Assembly: GCA_000828075.3 (NCBI GenBank)
Contig: JXCB02000002.1
Location: forward strand, 957,686-1,021,685
Direction: 5' to 3'
From: Tolypothrix campylonemoides VB511288
GTDB taxonomy: Bacteria; Cyanobacteriota; Cyanobacteriia; Cyanobacteriales; Nostocaceae
DNA: 64,000 nucleotides
Below, one piece after another: positions 34,680 to 43,310 of the stretch. Position numbers and translations under genes: made by a program. Under the pieces are notes generated by a model. It did no database searches. It was not told the origin of the DNA and saw only the letters and a list, made by a program, of their open reading frames with translations. Position 1 is the first letter of the stretch, and each line of letters starts with the position of its first letter.

Positions 34680-36269
34680 ATGAGTCAACCAAACAAATTC
34701 CTCTCATTCAACCGTCGCTGGTTTTTACGTGGGCTTGCATTTACAGGTGGTGCAGCACTCTTCTCAAGTTTAACTCAGTTGAGGAGTTTGACTAGGGCGC
34801 AGGCACAAGGAACAGCAGCCAATTCTGCTAACCTACTCAAGGAGTTAGAGTCTATTCCAAATTCGGATAGACCCTTAAAAGTTGTGATTTTGGGAGCAGG
34901 GATGGCGGGTCTGTGCGCCGCTTATGAATTGGAAAAGCGGGGACATACCTGTGTGATTTTGGAAGCGGATCGCAGCCATATTGGCGGTCGCGCTCGCACG
35001 CTACGCTTTGAAGATGGTCTATATGGTGATGTGGGTGCAATGCGAATTCCCAAAACGCACACTTTGACGCGCCATTACATTGATTTGTGCGAGTTGGAAC
35101 TTCGTCCATTTGTTTCGGAGAATCCAGAGGCATACTATTATATGCGCGGTCAGCGTCTTCGAGTTAAGGATGCAGACAAGCTGCCTGAGATTTATGGTTT
35201 GAGTGGTTCTGAGAGTGGGTTAACACCAGATGATGTTTGGAATATTGCAGTGGAAAGCCGTCTCAACGAACTAACCGAGTCGGAGAAAGCAGAGATATTT
35301 GCTGAGTACCCCCAAAACGCGATCGTCCGCTCTATGGATGACCAATCCTTTCTGCAATGGTGTAAAGCTACTGGATTGTCGGACAACGCGATCGAAATGA
35401 TGTTAGCAGCTAGAGGATTACTGGGTGACACAGTTGACTTCTCAGCCCTCAGCATTATCCGTATTGAAGAGACCTTGAAGAACGATTTAGATGAAATTGT
35501 CGGCGGTACAGACCGCTTACCTGCTGGTATTGCAAACCTCCTCAAATCTAAACCCAGAATGGGCTGTGAAGTCATCCGAATAGAACGAGACGATGAACCG
35601 CACAAAGCAGCAGCAATTTATACCAAAAATGGCAAAACTAAGCGGGAAGAGGGAGATTTTGTTCTCTGTACCATCCCCTTCCCAGTGCTATCTCGACTCG
35701 ATACACCTTTTTCTGAAACCAAGCAGCAAGCGATTCGTGGGTTGTCATATGACTCTGCTATGAAAGTGCACGCTTTAGCCAACCGTCGTTTCTGGGAAAC
35801 TGACGACGGGATTTACGGTGGCGGGACATACAGCGATTTGCCGATAGGCACAACCTACTATCCTAATGACAACGCCTCTGCTAAAGACCCGGAAGCCTCA
35901 GCTGGTTCTGGCGTGATGTTAGCTTCCTACACTTGGGGAAATCTGGCACGCGATTTAGGGAACTTGCCCCCAGAGGAACGCCATGCGGTTATCCAGCAAT
36001 CTCTGGGCTTGATTCATCCTCAAATCAATCAAGAAGGCGTGCTGCGGCGGATGGAGAGTTGGTATTGGGACAATCACCCTTGGAGTTTAGCGGGTTTCGC
36101 TTTCATGAAGCCCTATCAGCAAACGGGATTGTATAAGGATATAGTTGCACCTGAGGGTCGCATCTATTTTGCGGGGGAACATACTTCAACCCAATACGCC
36201 TGGATAGAGGGTGCAGTGGAATCATGCCTGCGGGCAGTTAAGGAAATGTTGGTTGCAGCGCACGCTTAA
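34680..36269 (+). CDS. Tat-exported flavin monoamine/L-amino-acid oxidase
   Basis: 529 residues from the ATG at 34680; a leader from 34650 lacks a good start. The N-terminus NRRWFLRGLAFTGGAALF is a twin-arginine signal, so the folded flavoprotein is exported. FAD motif VVILGAGMAGLCAAYELEKR then GGRARTLRFEDGLYGDVGAM, the RxGG-type motif of amine oxidases. C-terminal GRIYFAGEHTSTQYAWIEG is the FAD-binding end. LWSLAGF-like NHPWSLAGFAFMKPYQ is as in L-amino-acid oxidases. It releases H2O2 and ammonia outside the cytoplasm. Third gene of the oxidase run, 70 bases after the previous stop. Confidence 0.92.
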   Translation: MSQPNKFLSFNRRWFLRGLAFTGGAALFSSLTQLRSLTRAQAQGTAANSANLLKELESIPNSDRPLKVVILGAGMAGLCAAYELEKRGHTCVILEADRSHIGGRARTLRFEDGLYGDVGAMRIPKTHTLTRHYIDLCELELRPFVSENPEAYYYMRGQRLRVKDADKLPEIYGLSGSESGLTPDDVWNIAVESRLNELTESEKAEIFAEYPQNAIVRSMDDQSFLQWCKATGLSDNAIEMMLAARGLLGDTVDFSALSIIRIEETLKNDLDEIVGGTDRLPAGIANLLKSKPRMGCEVIRIERDDEPHKAAAIYTKNGKTKREEGDFVLCTIPFPVLSRLDTPFSETKQQAIRGLSYDSAMKVHALANRRFWETDDGIYGGGTYSDLPIGTTYYPNDNASAKDPEASAGSGVMLASYTWGNLARDLGNLPPEERHAVIQQSLGLIHPQINQEGVLRRMESWYWDNHPWSLAGFAFMKPYQQTGLYKDIVAPEGRIYFAGEHTSTQYAWIEGAVESCLRAVKEMLVAAHA

Positions 36270-36290
36270 TTACTAGAACTCTTGCATAAA

Positions 36291-36345
36291 TATAGCGGTT
36301 ATCAGTTGAGTGCAATACATCAAGAAATAAGAACCACAGATGGAC
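36291..36345 (+). repeat. TATAGCG element, left half of an interrupted copy
   Basis: Begins TATAGCGGTTATCAGTTGAG and runs to AACCACAGATGGACA. It matches the left half of the intact copy at 46020-46117. Confidence 0.85.
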
Positions 36346-36482
36346 AATAAATAAAAGTTTTTCCTCTGTCTTCCCACGCCACTTCTCAAGGGCGGGGGGA
36401 ACCCCCTACGAGAGTGGCTCCCCTCTCGTAGCAGGGCTGTTTCATTCCCTCAAAGGCTTATAATGTCAAGGGTTAATGAAGT

Positions 36483-36520
36483 GCGATTGCCCGAAGGGCA
36501 GACGCCTGAAGGCGTATCGC
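36483..36520. repeat. Palindromic repeat GCGATTGCCCGAAGGGC type
   Basis: GCGATTGCCCGAAGGGCAGA followed by CGCCTGAAGGCGTATCGC, with two small hairpins bounded by a HIP1-like half at each end. It lies within the DNA that interrupts the TATAGCG element. Confidence 0.75.
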
Positions 36521-36662
36521 TCCTTATTTCCTGGATAAGAATTAAATTTTCTGGGTCAAAATATAGGTTTTCCATAACTTATGTCCCAAAAATCATCGCG
36601 CTTCGATATTGACAAATCCTCTCTCTTAACGAATGAAACAGCCCTGGGAATGAGGGGGGTGG

Positions 36663-36705
36663 GCACAGATAAATTTGTACTTGATCCAAACGAGAAGTGC
36701 TATAT
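36663..36705 (+). repeat. TATAGCG element, right half of an interrupted copy
   Basis: GCACAGATAAATTTGTACTT then GATCCAAACGAGAAGTGCTATA. It matches the right half of the copy at 46020-46117, displaced by about 317 bp from its left half. Confidence 0.85.
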
Positions 36706-37079
36706 TATTTTATTATTTTGTCTGACGCAAAGACGAGGGCAACACACTGCGCCACAAAAGCGATCGCTCCAGTGAGATGTGAGTCATCTTTTTGTTCTAG
36801 CTAAAAGATGCCTCATTGAGAACAGAAACTCTTCCAAGTGATAGAAAAACTAATATGTGCCGATGGTTGGCATCGAGTGCGTTAAATACCTGTTTTTGAA
36901 GCCTACGTTAAATTTAGGTATTTTTTAGACGGGAAGGAAGTAAACAGGGCAATGAAAGATAGAAACATTAATCAATAGAAGCATTGTAGGGACGCAGTGG
37001 TCTTGCGCCCTAAATTATAAATTTTAGATTTTCAACAGGAGTGTTCCCCTTTCCCGTTTTACACTTAGGGTAAAATCAA

Positions 37080-39314
37080 TCAAGGTACTTCAATCGGAAT
37101 CAAAGCATTTTCTGGGAGATAATTGCAGAAACGCCCTTCATCTGCAAGCACCAGAATTAGCCGTAAAGGATAATCTGGCGGAACTTGCAAATCTGCCCAA
37201 GGTACTGCCAACTCCAAACACTTGCTCAAGGCAACTTGAGCGCGGCTAGCACGCGGATGCCATTGATAATTCTCCCCTGCTTCCCGAAACTGTATTGATT
37301 GCGTCAGTAAATTAACCTCCAAATGGTGGTGAAAATGGTAATTTAGTGGGGATGTATCCGGCACTTCTGCCAGGGGAACAGGGCTGTTGTGCATCGTTTT
37401 GTCGGGATAAAACCATAGTAAATTCAACTCTGGTGGCAAATCCTTTCCTGGTTGAATGCCTGCTTTGAAGTCTATCCGTAAATAGAAATTCAGGTGATCC
37501 ACGCCGTACCAAAGCCGCTGAATAACACTGCTGTTATGCATTGTTCCCCGCGCGCCGCCGACTTCTATGCGTCCGGCTTTGTCCCAGTCTTGCTCATCGC
37601 CTTGACCATCAATCACTGGATGAATAAAGCTTTGTGGGCGATGGTCAGCCTGTGCTTCGTGGATTTCTACGGGTTGCCGGAGATAGGCAGGTATAGGTTC
37701 ATTCAGCGCTTTGTATATCCTGTACAAATGTTCTCGAAACAACTGGTCGAAGATAGCATCGTGATTCGAGGAATGCCCCACACCAAACCACCAAAACCAG
37801 TCAGAACCTTCTGCTGCATACAAAGCTTCCCATGCTTCGGGATTGTTTTCTTCGGTTGCTTCTGGATGATTGGCTAAAGTTGCCCTAGCTTGCGTTAGGT
37901 AATCCCAAGCGCGATTTTTAGCAGGATCACCGATCCAAGTGGTGAAGCTGCCATCCACCCAAGAACCGCTGTGCAGTTGCTCTCCTGGAATAGTTGCTGT
38001 TGGCGGAAACTGTTCGATAAATTCTGAGACGGTAACGAGTTTTATGCGTGGTTCATTGCTGAGGCTTTGATACAAAGCGTCTAAAAACGGTTTGCCATCT
38101 TGGGGATAATATTCCCAGCAGTTTTCACCATCTAAGGCAATGGTGACTAACCAGGGTTGTTCGCTTTGGCTGTTTCTTTGCTTTCGGGCGATCGCCTGCA
38201 AGTGACCCACCAAGTCTGCTGCTGCTTGCTTCGCCGGCATGGAACCGTAGGTAAAGCCAATTAAATCTGATAATCTATGATCCCGAAAGACAATAGACAC
38301 GTCACCTGCTGGAGTTTGCAAACGGTATGGTCGGTACAGCACCTCTGGGTTTTGGACGTTCCCAGCATTATCACGCTGGAAAAAGTGTTTCAATGTCCAG
38401 CCCAGCACCGCTTCATCTGAGCAAATCCACTTAAATCCTTGATTAATTATATACGGTAAAATTTCTGGGCTAACTGATTGTTCTGAGGGCCACAAACCTC
38501 GTGGCGTTCTTCCAAACCTATCTACATATAAATCCCAAGCTTTTCGCAAGTGCCGGGGAATGTCTTCTGTCCACTGGAACCGATACTTTGGTAAAGTCAT
38601 ATCAGGCACCGCCACACGACCAGAGTTAGTATCGGCGAGCAAAGGCAAGATGGGATGAGTATAAGGCGATGTTGTCACTTCTAACTGCCCGGCATCTTGC
38701 ATTACCCGATGTTGCGGTACAATTTTGCTAATGATTTGTCGTTGTTTAGAGTAAATTCGCTGGCGATCGCCCAAAGTAAAATTCCGACCCTGTTTTAACC
38801 AAGCTTCAATTTCCGGGTCATCCCAAAACATTGGGTCAATCCACGCCAGATTATGCCAAGCTAACAAATCGCTGTAATCTTGAAGCTCCCAGTTTAACAA
38901 ACACCAAGCGTGTCCTTTCTCTTGCCGTTGGTTGTACAACTGAGCATAGCGGGGATGGGGATCAATCAGGGTGTGGTGATTTGCGTCAAAAAAGTGTTCG
39001 ACAATAAATTCCCGTTGTTGCTCAGAAAGTTGCTCATCTGGTGTTAAGCTCAGTTCCAAATAAGGATCAAAGGCAGTGCCAGCAATATAATCCTCAAGCT
39101 GCAATATCAGCGATGGCACCAAATTTACCGTTTGGTGCAATCGAGGATAGCGCTCTAGAATCAGCACGAGATCCAAGTAGTCCTTAGTACCATGCAAACG
39201 CACCCAGGGTAGACGATAACGCTCTTGACGAGACTGCGAAACGCCGTTGCTGGAAGATTTGTACAGCGGCTGATGTTGATGCCAAATAAAAGCGACGTAG
39301 AGAGGATGAGACAT
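37080..39314 (-). CDS. Glycoside hydrolase family 57 protein
   Basis: Retaining alpha-glucan enzyme family (amylase, amylopullulanase or branching enzyme). 744 residues from the ATG at 39314; an upstream TTG adds four residues. GH57 motif 1 is FIWHQHQPLY at the N-terminus. The Glu of GLWPSEQSVS (about residue 290) is the likely nucleophile, and TIALDGENCWEYYPQDG holds the acid Asp. The catalytic (beta/alpha)7 barrel is followed by WFWWFGVGHSSNHDAIFDQL and a ~150-residue C-terminal beta domain. Probably acts on glycogen or starch-like glucans. The exact bond is not deducible. A tract of AGTCAAG heptamers precedes the start. Confidence 0.9.
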   Translation of the reverse strand: MSHPLYVAFIWHQHQPLYKSSSNGVSQSRQERYRLPWVRLHGTKDYLDLVLILERYPRLHQTVNLVPSLILQLEDYIAGTAFDPYLELSLTPDEQLSEQQREFIVEHFFDANHHTLIDPHPRYAQLYNQRQEKGHAWCLLNWELQDYSDLLAWHNLAWIDPMFWDDPEIEAWLKQGRNFTLGDRQRIYSKQRQIISKIVPQHRVMQDAGQLEVTTSPYTHPILPLLADTNSGRVAVPDMTLPKYRFQWTEDIPRHLRKAWDLYVDRFGRTPRGLWPSEQSVSPEILPYIINQGFKWICSDEAVLGWTLKHFFQRDNAGNVQNPEVLYRPYRLQTPAGDVSIVFRDHRLSDLIGFTYGSMPAKQAAADLVGHLQAIARKQRNSQSEQPWLVTIALDGENCWEYYPQDGKPFLDALYQSLSNEPRIKLVTVSEFIEQFPPTATIPGEQLHSGSWVDGSFTTWIGDPAKNRAWDYLTQARATLANHPEATEENNPEAWEALYAAEGSDWFWWFGVGHSSNHDAIFDQLFREHLYRIYKALNEPIPAYLRQPVEIHEAQADHRPQSFIHPVIDGQGDEQDWDKAGRIEVGGARGTMHNSSVIQRLWYGVDHLNFYLRIDFKAGIQPGKDLPPELNLLWFYPDKTMHNSPVPLAEVPDTSPLNYHFHHHLEVNLLTQSIQFREAGENYQWHPRASRAQVALSKCLELAVPWADLQVPPDYPLRLILVLADEGRFCNYLPENALIPIEVP

Positions 39315-39315
39315 A

Positions 39316-39470
39316 GCAAGAGTCAAGAGTCAAGGGTTAAGGGCAGCCAGCGCAAATGACGTTTCCGTGGCTAGGCGACTGGCGTTCAAGGCTCAAGGCT
39401 CAAGAGTCAAGAGTTAACGGTCTATGGACTTTGGACTTTTGACTTTAAACTCTTGACTCTTGACTAATCA
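39316..39470. repeat. AGTCAAG heptamer tract with inverse partner
   Basis: Tandem AGTCAAG/GGCTCAA/AGTCAAG units (39317-39340 and 39393-39413) and, to the right, their inverse (CTTGACTCTTGACT, ~39451-39466), which can fold back. It fills the gap between the Nfu gene and the GH57 gene. Confidence 0.8.
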
Positions 39471-39473
39471 CTT

Positions 39474-39704
39474 TTACATCACTTGCTCAACTTCTGCAAT
39501 TTCGGGAATCATTTCCCTGAGACGGCGCTCAATGCCCATTCTTAAGGTCATTGTGGAACTGGGGCAAGAACCGCAAGCGCCTTGCAACCGCAGTTTGACA
39601 ATCGGACCATCAAGTTCTACAAGTTCCACATTGCCGCCATCAGATATGAGATATGGGCGCATTTCATCTAAAACTGTTTCGACATTGTCAATTGTAAGTT
39701 CCAT
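39474..39704 (-). CDS. nfu: NifU-like iron-sulfur scaffold (Nfu)
   Basis: 76 residues, just the Nfu domain: [20 protein letters not shown] at the front and [20 protein letters not shown] with the CxxC pair that carries a [4Fe-4S] cluster between two monomers. Cyanobacterial stand-alone Nfu is the main scaffold for photosystem I and other Fe-S proteins. The length is normal and the protein complete. It is encoded alone, about 120 bases downstream of the DUF3386 gene on the same strand. Confidence 0.94.
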   Translation of the reverse strand: MELTIDNVETVLDEMRPYLISDGGNVELVELDGPIVKLRLQGACGSCPSSTMTLRMGIERRLREMIPEIAEVEQVM

Positions 39705-39826
39705 AGTTGTAGACCTCTTCCCAAAATTATTATTTTCCGGTGTTGTTAAACCAATCCTAGATCCAATTACAGCTTGATGACTTCTTCTCTATCGTTAGTC
39801 TTTTGTGAACCATCAATAACTCATCA

Positions 39827-40477
39827 TTAAACAGCTGCTGGTTTTAGTAGCTTAATATTAAGGTAGCTAAACTCAGTTGTCGTGCGAGTGCCATCTTTAT
39901 ACTCTTGCACAACTTGCTTACTCATCACATAATACTCGGCAATTTTCTCATAAGAATCTTCAAATTTGAGAACGCTGGTCACTTCATTGGTTTTGGAGTT
40001 GCGGAAAATCGCATCATAGCGAGTTGCAATGTAGCCAGAACCTGTGTCCAAGCTTTCGTGGGTATCAATGATAAAAGCCATGCGACCCATGACCCGGCTT
40101 ACCTGGGAAATTTCCTTGCCCCGGACTTTATAATTTGAACCCATAGAGTCGCCGTTCACCAAGATTTCTATCGCACCATCCGGATCTTCTTGACCTAGGC
40201 TAAACTCGTGCTTTCCATGAGACTCCTCAAAGCTTGTGCGTTTACGGTGAGTGACTATATCTCGCAATTGAGTATAAATACCTTCTTCCACTTGCTCATC
40301 TGCAACACCCGTAACTTCTACGCTGAGGTCGCCGTTTATGCGAATATTACCTGTGTGGACTTGATTTTCCTGAACAAGTTGCACATCTGCACTGTAGCCA
40401 GGAAAGTTTTCATCCCAAGTGTAACGACTTTCGTAAGCAGTTTGGAATAATTGACGGGCTGTTGATGAATGTGTCAT
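39827..40477 (-). CDS. DUF3386 family protein
   Basis: 216 residues, soluble, no signal. It has the cyanobacterial/plant DUF3386 pattern: ARQLFQTAYESRYTWDENFPGYSADVQL at the start, RINGDLSVEVTGV, the SHGKHEFSLGQEDPDGAIEI middle, VRGKEISQVSRVMGRMAFII and an end FSYLNIKLLKPA. Family members lie close to photosynthetic functions but no activity is proven. Transcribed between the histidine kinase (74 bases upstream) and Nfu. Confidence 0.85.
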   Translation of the reverse strand: MTHSSTARQLFQTAYESRYTWDENFPGYSADVQLVQENQVHTGNIRINGDLSVEVTGVADEQVEEGIYTQLRDIVTHRKRTSFEESHGKHEFSLGQEDPDGAIEILVNGDSMGSNYKVRGKEISQVSRVMGRMAFIIDTHESLDTGSGYIATRYDAIFRNSKTNEVTSVLKFEDSYEKIAEYYVMSKQVVQEYKDGTRTTTEFSYLNIKLLKPAAV

Positions 40478-40550
40478 ATAACCACTTTGACTTCACCTTT
40501 TTCAGTTTAGTCTAAAGTAGAGACGCCTCATGCATGGTGCGTCTTTTGAA

Positions 40551-42299
40551 CTAATCTTGTGGAGCGCTATCTGAGGATGAAACCATAACTGGTTGTTGAT
40601 AGAGTGGTACAGTGAATGTGACTGTTGATCCTAGCCCTTCGCCCAAACTGTAAAAATTCACCTCACCTCCCATCGCCTCTACCAGCTTTTGGGATATTGC
40701 CAGTCCTAAGCCTGTTCCGCCGTACTGGCGAGTGCGGGAGCTATCTACCTGACTAAATAATTGAAACAGTTTGTCCTGTTTGTCTAGAGAAACACCAATA
40801 CCTGTGTCCGCAACACGCACTCTTACCATGCCTGGAAATTGTTGGTCTTGAAATGTCACTTTTTTGCGAACGACATCGGCACTGATAGTTATACCGCCTT
40901 CATGCGTAAATTTAATAGCATTGCCAACCAAATTTAACATCACTTGCTTCAGGCGCTGGTAATCACCATAGACGATAATTTCATCAGAGGTAGGAGGCTT
41001 TTGTATTCGGAAGCTGAGGTTTCTCCCCTCTGCCTGAGGTGCCATAAAGCTTTCTAAATCACTAAATAGCTCATCTAAGGTGACCGATCGCAATTCCAGT
41101 TCCATTTTGCCAGCTTCAATTTTGGCAATGTCCAACATATCGTTGATAATATCAAGCAGGTAGAGTGATGATTTGTGAGCTTCTTCCAGAAACTGCCTTT
41201 GTTCTTCTGGATCATCTGCCATGCCCTCTAATATCAACTTTAAAAATCCGATGATGCCGTTGAGCGGTGTTCTCAGTTCATGGGTGACATTGGCGAGAAA
41301 TTCTCTGATGCGGCGGGTGGCTTGTTCGGCTTGTTGACGTGCTTCTTCTAATTCTTTGTATAACGTTGCGTGGGCGATCGCTGTTCCTAGCTGATCTGCC
41401 ACTTCTTTTGCCAGTTCAAGTTCCTCTAAGGTGATCTGGGAGCACATTTTGCTCAAGGTAACAGCAATTAATCCATTTGGCTGGTCTTGGTAACAAGTCG
41501 TCACCACTAACATTCTCTGCTGGTTAAACAGAGGATGTTGTGGCTTTTCTACTACAATAGGTTGTAAAGTTGCCAATGCTTGGGCAAAGGCTGGCTCAGA
41601 AGCCATATCTATTTCCAAGCCAAGCATAGAACCTAGATTTGGTTGGCAGTACTCTGCTATGACCTGCACTTTCGTGCTAGATGATTCGTAGGGACAAATG
41701 ATGCAGCGTTCCACTTGCAGCGCTTCCCCCAAACTATCCACCGTTTGTTGCCAAATAATATCCAGATCCAATGTCCGCCGGATATTTCTGGTAATTTGGT
41801 TGATCAGGTTATGGTGGCGCTGTGAATGTCTCGCTGCTTGCTCTACGGGTGTTTGAAAACCCAAGTTTTCTTCTTTGCCAAGTGCTGTTTGTAGCAGCCG
41901 TCCCATGACTAAAACTGTTGTTGGGGTGCTTGCCAAGGACGGCATGATTGGACTGATCACCAACTCCAACTCAAACAACTGCTGGTTGTAGCTAAACCAG
42001 CACTGATACCTTTGCGGCATCAAAGTTGTTAAAACTTGCTGCAATATGTACAAATATGCTGCCTGATCCACTGGAGAGAAGGCACATTCTTTCCCGTTTT
42101 GGTCTGCAACGATCTGCTGTGGGTTTAACCCTAAGCATTCGCTGTGTTCCCACCAGAAAGTCAGGTAGCGTCCTGTACCATCTTGCGTGTACACCAACTC
42201 GGCTCCTAAATTTGCCCATGAGCCATTAGTGTTACTGGTAATATCTTCTAGATTTTCTGACAATATGTTCGACCTTTGAGAGTTAGCAGTAATACTCAT
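40551..42299 (-). CDS. Sensor histidine kinase with PAS-like and GAF domains
   Basis: 582 residues from the ATG at 42299. A PAS-like N-terminal domain (~25-145), a GAF domain (~165-305, with [10 protein letters not shown] and [10 protein letters not shown]), a coiled linker, and then HisKA with the H-box [19 protein letters not shown] (His340 accepts phosphate). HATPase_c: N-box [21 protein letters not shown]1 [11 protein letters not shown]-box [10 protein letters not shown]2 [20 protein letters not shown]. No membrane segment and no receiver domain, so a cytoplasmic sensor with a separate response regulator that is not in the window. The Cys-containing GAF segment (ERCIICPYE) could in principle hold a bilin, but I see no canonical CxxH lyase site. 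Confidence 0.92.
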   Translation of the reverse strand: MSITANSQRSNILSENLEDITSNTNGSWANLGAELVYTQDGTGRYLTFWWEHSECLGLNPQQIVADQNGKECAFSPVDQAAYLYILQQVLTTLMPQRYQCWFSYNQQLFELELVISPIMPSLASTPTTVLVMGRLLQTALGKEENLGFQTPVEQAARHSQRHHNLINQITRNIRRTLDLDIIWQQTVDSLGEALQVERCIICPYESSSTKVQVIAEYCQPNLGSMLGLEIDMASEPAFAQALATLQPIVVEKPQHPLFNQQRMLVVTTCYQDQPNGLIAVTLSKMCSQITLEELELAKEVADQLGTAIAHATLYKELEEARQQAEQATRRIREFLANVTHELRTPLNGIIGFLKLILEGMADDPEEQRQFLEEAHKSSLYLLDIINDMLDIAKIEAGKMELELRSVTLDELFSDLESFMAPQAEGRNLSFRIQKPPTSDEIIVYGDYQRLKQVMLNLVGNAIKFTHEGGITISADVVRKKVTFQDQQFPGMVRVRVADTGIGVSLDKQDKLFQLFSQVDSSRTRQYGGTGLGLAISQKLVEAMGGEVNFYSLGEGLGSTVTFTVPLYQQPVMVSSSDSAPQD

Positions 42300-42497
42300 G
42301 ACTCGAGTTGGATAAGTAAATGGCACCCCAAAAAAGCTTTGCTATTCGCTGCTAAAAGTTTGGCATAAATTTTTGAGACATAGCATACTTGAGCGGCGAT
42401 TTTTGGTTTTTCTAAAGTCTAGCATCGGAAATTTTACATTTTTTAATCCTCCATATATATCTTACTTTTTAGCTTTTTTTTAGATTTTTTTTTGAGT

Positions 42498-42764
42498 TTA
42501 ATCGTTCCATTCTCCTCGAGGTGGTAAAGGTTTACGCACAGGGTTGCGCGTCAGTTCATCATCTCTTGGAGTTTCACCCCTCAGCCACTGGCGGATCGCC
42601 ACCTCAATCACTTTGCTGGGATCATTGGTGAGATGCTGAATTTGTTCTAGTAACTCGGAGTCTAGGCGAATAGCAATCTCTACCTTATCGGCAAGTCTTT
42701 GTTCCGCATCGGTAGCTTTCTCTTTCATATTCATAGGGTTACTTAGTGAATTTGTTTTTTCCAA
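42498..42764 (-). CDS. Small ribbon-helix-helix-like protein
   Basis: 88 residues; internal Met at 10 or 12 could be the start. The middle reads KVEIAIRLDSELLEQIQHLTNDPSKVIEVAIRQWLRG, a beta strand then two helices as in Arc/CopG-type RHH DNA-binding proteins and antitoxins. A charged disordered tail ends in PPRGEWND. No toxin gene is adjacent. It could be a small repressor. The end is rich in Arg, Pro and Glu. Confidence 0.7.
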   Translation of the reverse strand: MEKTNSLSNPMNMKEKATDAEQRLADKVEIAIRLDSELLEQIQHLTNDPSKVIEVAIRQWLRGETPRDDELTRNPVRKPLPPRGEWND

Positions 42765-42971
42765 GGCTTTGTAAAGTAGCTTTATTCACACAGTTCAGGC
42801 TGTTGGAGCTTGCAATTGCCGCTCCAAGTGCGTATGAATGCACTTCTTGTTGTTTATTGTACGCCTCTAACTGATGAATACTAGAAGCTATGGATAGACC
42901 TTCATAAAACAAGAGCGTTCGTTTTAGAAGTCCTCTGCTTTTAAGCCAAGGAGGAAACACGACTCGCGCTC

Positions 42972-43081
42972 ATACAGCAGAATTCCGCAGCTAGGAACTC
43001 AGAACTCAGAAGTAAAAAGGGCTTGATGTCTGGCTTTTAGACAAAGCGCGTTATACTTCATTTACTTGCAAAGTGCTGTAT
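42972..43081. repeat. MITE-like ATACAGCA/TGCTGTAT element, second copy
   Basis: 110 bp with perfect 8-bp inverted ends. It differs from the copy at 5642-5742 mainly by a 7-base duplication (AACTCAG) and a few substitutions. Confidence 0.85.
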
Positions 43082-43113
43082 CTTCTTGAAAGTCCACAAG
43101 TCAATATTCATTT

Positions 43114-43161
43114 GTCAGTAGTCAATAGTCAATAGTCATGAGTCATGAGTCATTAGTCATT
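43114..43161. repeat. Heptanucleotide repeat GTCAATA/GTCATGA/GTCATTA
   Basis: Seven consecutive 7-bp units, all starting with GTCA, with variation in the last three bases. Confidence 0.9.
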
Positions 43162-43163
43162 GC

Positions 43164-43216
43164 TTCCCCTCATCTCCCTCACTCCCTCACTCCTCCACTC
43201 CCTCACTCTCCCCTTG
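43164..43216. repeat. CTCCCTCA-type pyrimidine tract
   Basis: About 50 bases of CTCCCTCACTCCCTCA units, almost purely pyrimidine. Same type as the insertion inside queA (15302-15405). Confidence 0.8.
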
Positions 43217-43310
43217 CAGCAATAGCACCGTCTCACCGAAGAAAGCATTAAAATACGTTAAGTAGTATATTGCTCTTTTATCCCTTGTTGCCGCTAAAGC
43301 AAAAAAGTAT

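Larger units (their letters stand above)
36270..37079. other. Repeat-rich gap between the oxidase run and the GH57 gene
   Basis: Left and right halves of a TATAGCG element (36291-36345 and 36663-36705) flank about 320 bases of other DNA, which includes a GC-rich hairpin stretch (~36385-36440) and a palindrome (36483-36520). The short frame at 36581-36775 is chance. No RNA gene was recognised. Confidence 0.6.
42765..43310. other. Repeat cluster upstream of lepA
   Basis: Contains in order the ATACAGCA element (42972-43081), GTCAATA/GTCATGA heptamers (43114-43161) and a CTCCCTCA-type tract (43164-43216). The lepA promoter must lie in the ~95 bases after these. No gene is supported. Confidence 0.65.

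Noticed and set aside
36581-36775. 64-codon frame
   Set aside because: Covers the right half of the TATAGCG repeat; chance frame.
40551-42299. Bilin-binding phytochrome-type kinase
   Set aside because: The GAF domain has cysteines, but I see no CxxH or other usual bilin attachment motif, so a plain sensor kinase is the safer call.
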